Shown here: positions 61,900-64,000 of the stretch, one piece after another
How positions within the stretch are numbered: position 1 is the first letter of the stretch
Layout: every line of letters starts with the position of its first letter
Source of the DNA: Streptomyces avermitilis MA-4680 = NBRC 14893
GTDB lineage: Bacteria > Actinomycetota > Actinomycetes > Streptomycetales > Streptomycetaceae
DNA: 64,000 nucleotides
Reading direction: 5' to 3'
Assembly (NCBI RefSeq): GCF_000009765.2
Contig: NC_003155.5
Span: 1,240,001-1,304,000, forward strand
The notes under the pieces: model-generated
What the model was told of the DNA's origin: nothing
Database searches by the model: none
The model's input: only the letters and a program-made list of their open reading frames with translations
Program-made: the position numbers and the translations under genes

Positions 61900-62979
61900 G
61901 TGAACACGGCGGACAGCGGCTCGACGAGCGTGCCGCGGGCACTGACGCGCATGGATGAACAGAGCGCCCGGCGCAGACAGAGTGCGTCCATGGCGGATGT
62001 CGCCCGCCTGGCCGGCGTCTCCTCGCAGACCGTCTCCCGCGTGTCCAACGGCTACGCGGGCGTCACCGAAGAGACCCGGCAAGAGGTCCTGGCGGCCATG
62101 AAGGAGCTGGGCTACCGGCCCAACAGTGCGGCCCGGGCCCTCAAGCGCGGCGAGTTCCGCACCATCGGTGTCATCACGTTCAACCTTTCCACCACGGGCA
62201 ACATGCGGACCCTGGAGGCGATCGCCACCTCCGCGGCGCAGGAGGGGTACGCCGTCACGCTCCTGCCCGTGGCCGTCCCCACCCAGGACGAGGTGCACGG
62301 CGCCTTCTCCCGTCTGGGAGAGCTCGCCGTCGATGCCGTCATCATCATCATGGAAGTGCACCTTCTCGATGCGGCGACCATCTCCTTGCCCCCGCACGTC
62401 CAGGTCGCCGTCGCGGACTCGGACGCCGGTGACCGTTACACCGTGGTCGACACCGACCAGGCGGGCGGAGCCCGCGCGGCCGTGCGGCACCTGTTGGAAC
62501 TCGGTCACCGCACGATCTGGCATCTGGCCGGTCCCGAGGAGTCGTACGCGGCGCAGCGCCGTGCCGACGCGTGGCGCGCCGAACTCATCGAGGCGGGCCG
62601 CGTCCCGCCCGCCGTGGTACGAGGCGACTGGTCGGCGGAGTCCGGCTATCAGGCGGGGCTGCGGATCGCCGACGAGGAGGACTGTACGGCGGTGTTCGCC
62701 GCCAACGACCAGATGGCGCTGGGGCTGTTGCGGGCCCTGCACGAGCGCGGCCGGAGAATTCCGGAGGACGTCAGCGTCATCGGCTTCGACGACATCCCCG
62801 AGGCCGGCTCCTTCCTGCCTCCCCTGACCACTGTTCACCAGGACTTCGCGGAAGTGGGGCGACTGTGTGTGCAGGGTGTCCTGCGGCGGATGCGCCACGA
62901 CGCGGCAGAACACGGCACCACGCTCGTACCCACGAAACTCGTGGTCCGTGACAGCACGGCACCGCCCCCTTCGCGGTAG
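61900..62979 (+). CDS. LacI-family transcriptional regulator of the galactan operon
   Basis: A 359-residue LacI/GalR regulator. After a 30-residue extension, the helix-turn-helix is SMADVARLAGVSSQTVSRVS with the hinge NSAARALKRGEFRTIGVI. The sugar-binding domain includes TSAAQEGYAVTLLPVAV, VAVADSDAGDRYTVVDTDQA and the effector-contact region DDIPEAGSFLPPLTTVHQDF. GTG 61900 follows GAGGGAGACGC; an internal Met at about residue 31 would give the usual family start. Divergent from the transporter operon and surely acting on the two palindromes between them. Confidence 0.92.
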   Translation: MNTADSGSTSVPRALTRMDEQSARRRQSASMADVARLAGVSSQTVSRVSNGYAGVTEETRQEVLAAMKELGYRPNSAARALKRGEFRTIGVITFNLSTTGNMRTLEAIATSAAQEGYAVTLLPVAVPTQDEVHGAFSRLGELAVDAVIIIMEVHLLDAATISLPPHVQVAVADSDAGDRYTVVDTDQAGGARAAVRHLLELGHRTIWHLAGPEESYAAQRRADAWRAELIEAGRVPPAVVRGDWSAESGYQAGLRIADEEDCTAVFAANDQMALGLLRALHERGRRIPEDVSVIGFDDIPEAGSFLPPLTTVHQDFAEVGRLCVQGVLRRMRHDAAEHGTTLVPTKLVVRDSTAPPPSR

Positions 62980-63149
62980 CGCTCGGCGCCTCGGGCTGAC
63001 CCCCACGAGGATCCGGCACCTGCCGCCTGCGCGTGTCGAAGGGACCGCGCGGCGTTCTGGGCGTTCGATGATCCGCCTGAGGGGCATCCGCATGGGCGGG
63101 GTCCCCTACGGGACCGGCCCAGGCAGGGCGTCTGAAGGAGGAGTTTTAC

Positions 63150-63467
63150 GTGACCACCTACGTCATCACCATTCCCGGCACGTTCCTGCGGGACCCGAGC
63201 GACGACGTGCGCTCCGCTCTCGTGCGACTGCTGCGGCCGGCCGACCCGCACCACACCTCCCTGGGGCAGCAGGAAGACCTGGATCTCCTCACCGTCAACG
63301 ACGACAACACCTTCAGCATCCGCCTGGAGGTGACAGCCGACGACAGCCGTAACGCGGAAGAGGATGCCAAACGGACAGCCGCATCCGCGCTGCGCGAGGC
63401 CGGATTCGCTCCTGATGAAGCACCGCTCGGCCCGGCCACGGTGACAGGCATCGACAACCAGGCCTGA
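63150..63467 (+). CDS. Small conserved-looking hypothetical protein
   Basis: A 105-residue soluble protein starting VTTYVITIPGTFLRDPSDDV, with an alternating strand-helix pattern (DNTFSIRLEVTADDSRNAEE, DAKRTAASALREAGFAPDEA) like a small ferredoxin-fold domain. GTG 63150 is preceded by a very strong ribosome-binding site (AAGGAGGAG). No recognised family. Followed by a perfect palindromic terminator. Confidence 0.72.
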   Translation: MTTYVITIPGTFLRDPSDDVRSALVRLLRPADPHHTSLGQQEDLDLLTVNDDNTFSIRLEVTADDSRNAEEDAKRTAASALREAGFAPDEAPLGPATVTGIDNQA

Positions 63468-63565
63468 CGCGTTGCCGTGACTGCCGCGCGCGACGGTCGG
63501 AGGTTCCGGCAGGTCGGCGAACCCGGCGACGACGGGGCAGGGCCTTCCCTGTCCCCCCGCCCTGG

Positions 63566-63603
63566 CCCCGTTCCTCCCGGTACCGGTACCGGGAGGAACG
63601 GGG
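63566..63603. terminator. Perfect 38-bp palindrome, probable bidirectional terminator
   Basis: Each 19-bp arm is CCCCGTTCCTCCCGGTACC or its complement, with no spacer. It follows the small gene by about 100 bp. From there to 63908 I see no gene. Confidence 0.8.
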
Positions 63604-63908
63604 CGCGCTCCGGCAGGGCCGAGGGCGCGGCTCGGTCATGTCGGCGATCCGCTCAACAGCCGTCCACCGGACGCCGGTTGGGGGTCGCGGACCACGCGAC
63701 CCCCTTCGGATGCGACCCCGGCATGCGGACGCCGGCCTCCCGGCCTGCCGCGGCAGCAGGCGCTCGGCCTCCCGCACCGGCAGGCCGTCCGACGGGAGAC
63801 TGCTGCCGTGGCGGCCTTCCGTGGGCCCCGAGGGACGGCAGAGAAATTGACTCGTGCCATGCTGGAAGGAATCGCGGATCATGACGGAGAGCGGGGAAAA
63901 ACAGCAGC

Positions 63909-64000
63909 GTGAGGACAGTGACGCGGCCGAGCCGGACGGGCACCTGGGACCGATTCACAGCATCCGACCCCGGGCTGCTGCGGCTCATGGCCGGGCTGCG
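63909..64000 (+). CDS. Start of a gene running off the right edge (possibly FUSC-family membrane protein)
   Basis: From GTG 63909 (or GTG 63918) the frame is open to the window end and reads VTRPSRTGTWDRFTASDPGL then LRLMAGLR. The DPGLLRL-type stretch resembles the N-terminus of FUSC/aromatic-acid-exporter-like membrane proteins in actinomycetes. A competing frame from ATG 63881 is also open. Too little is visible to decide. Confidence 0.35.
   Translation, partial: MRTVTRPSRTGTWDRFTASDPGLLRLMAGL

Noticed and set aside
63881-64000. Gene starting at ATG 63881 (MTESGEKQQRED)
   Set aside because: The translation is low-complexity, and the overlapping GTG 63909 frame resembles a known protein N-terminus better; neither can be settled at the edge.

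Overview
This is high-GC DNA with codon use, gene content and operon habits (ATGA/GTGA start-stop overlaps, GTG and TTG starts, long GC-rich hairpin terminators, GlcNAc-type and LacI-type operators, no dedicated sugar-ABC ATPase) typical of Streptomyces or a close relative. It looks like chromosomal accessory or arm DNA: 2-methylisoborneol (2-MIB), isorenieratene, exopolysaccharide and plant-galactan loci, separated by stress and secreted-protein genes. I see no rRNA, tRNA or CRISPR.

Left edge (1-7330): a wrecked 2-MIB operon. The gene for the family 2B encapsulin shell protein (with cyclic-nucleotide-binding domain) is split by 4.6 kb of mobile DNA and also carries a frameshift. The next gene, 2-MIB synthase, has lost about 120-130 residues including the NSE metal-binding region. 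The third gene, GPP 2-methyltransferase, is intact. The inserted DNA is two abutting elements that both used the same CTAG target: an IS701-family element (258-1683) and an IS481-family element (1688-4890) that carries yczE and the MocR-type regulator yczR as passengers between its inverted repeats.

7421-14668: a five-gene minus-strand operon (SWIM zinc-finger protein, helical protein, vWA protein, MoxR-type AAA ATPase, DUF5682 protein), tightly coupled and poorly understood. 14946-20971: APH-like kinase, secreted proteins, YihY membrane protein, VOC protein, and a tyrosine phosphatase fused to a GNAT domain. 22191-24992: a coupled operon of small protein, ECF-like sigma factor and M48 membrane protease. 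25082-34263: YbdK ligase with a coupled 46-residue ORF, a streptogrisin-like protease with chitin-binding domain, redox enzymes, and STAS, CBS and GlsB stress proteins.

34347-43355: an exopolysaccharide operon with an Agd3/CE18-like deacetylase, PelF-type glycosyltransferase, membrane protein, two epimerases (one frameshifted), nucleotidyltransferase and Spherulin4/GH135-like hydrolase. It resembles Pel and fungal galactosaminogalactan loci and is preceded by a DasR-like site. 45187-53904: the isorenieratene (crt) cluster as two divergent operons, crtYTU and crtEIB plus a Rieske protein. 54125-62979: a beta-galactan utilisation locus (LacI regulator, two permeases, binding protein, GH42, GH30) with two LacI-type palindromes. 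The right edge has a small conserved protein, a perfect 38-bp palindrome and the start of a further gene.

Several frameshifts here (near 1540, 2471, 5391 and 40770-40830) are small indels, some in G-runs, so read error should be excluded before calling those genes dead. The transposon insertions and the synthase deletion cannot be explained that way.
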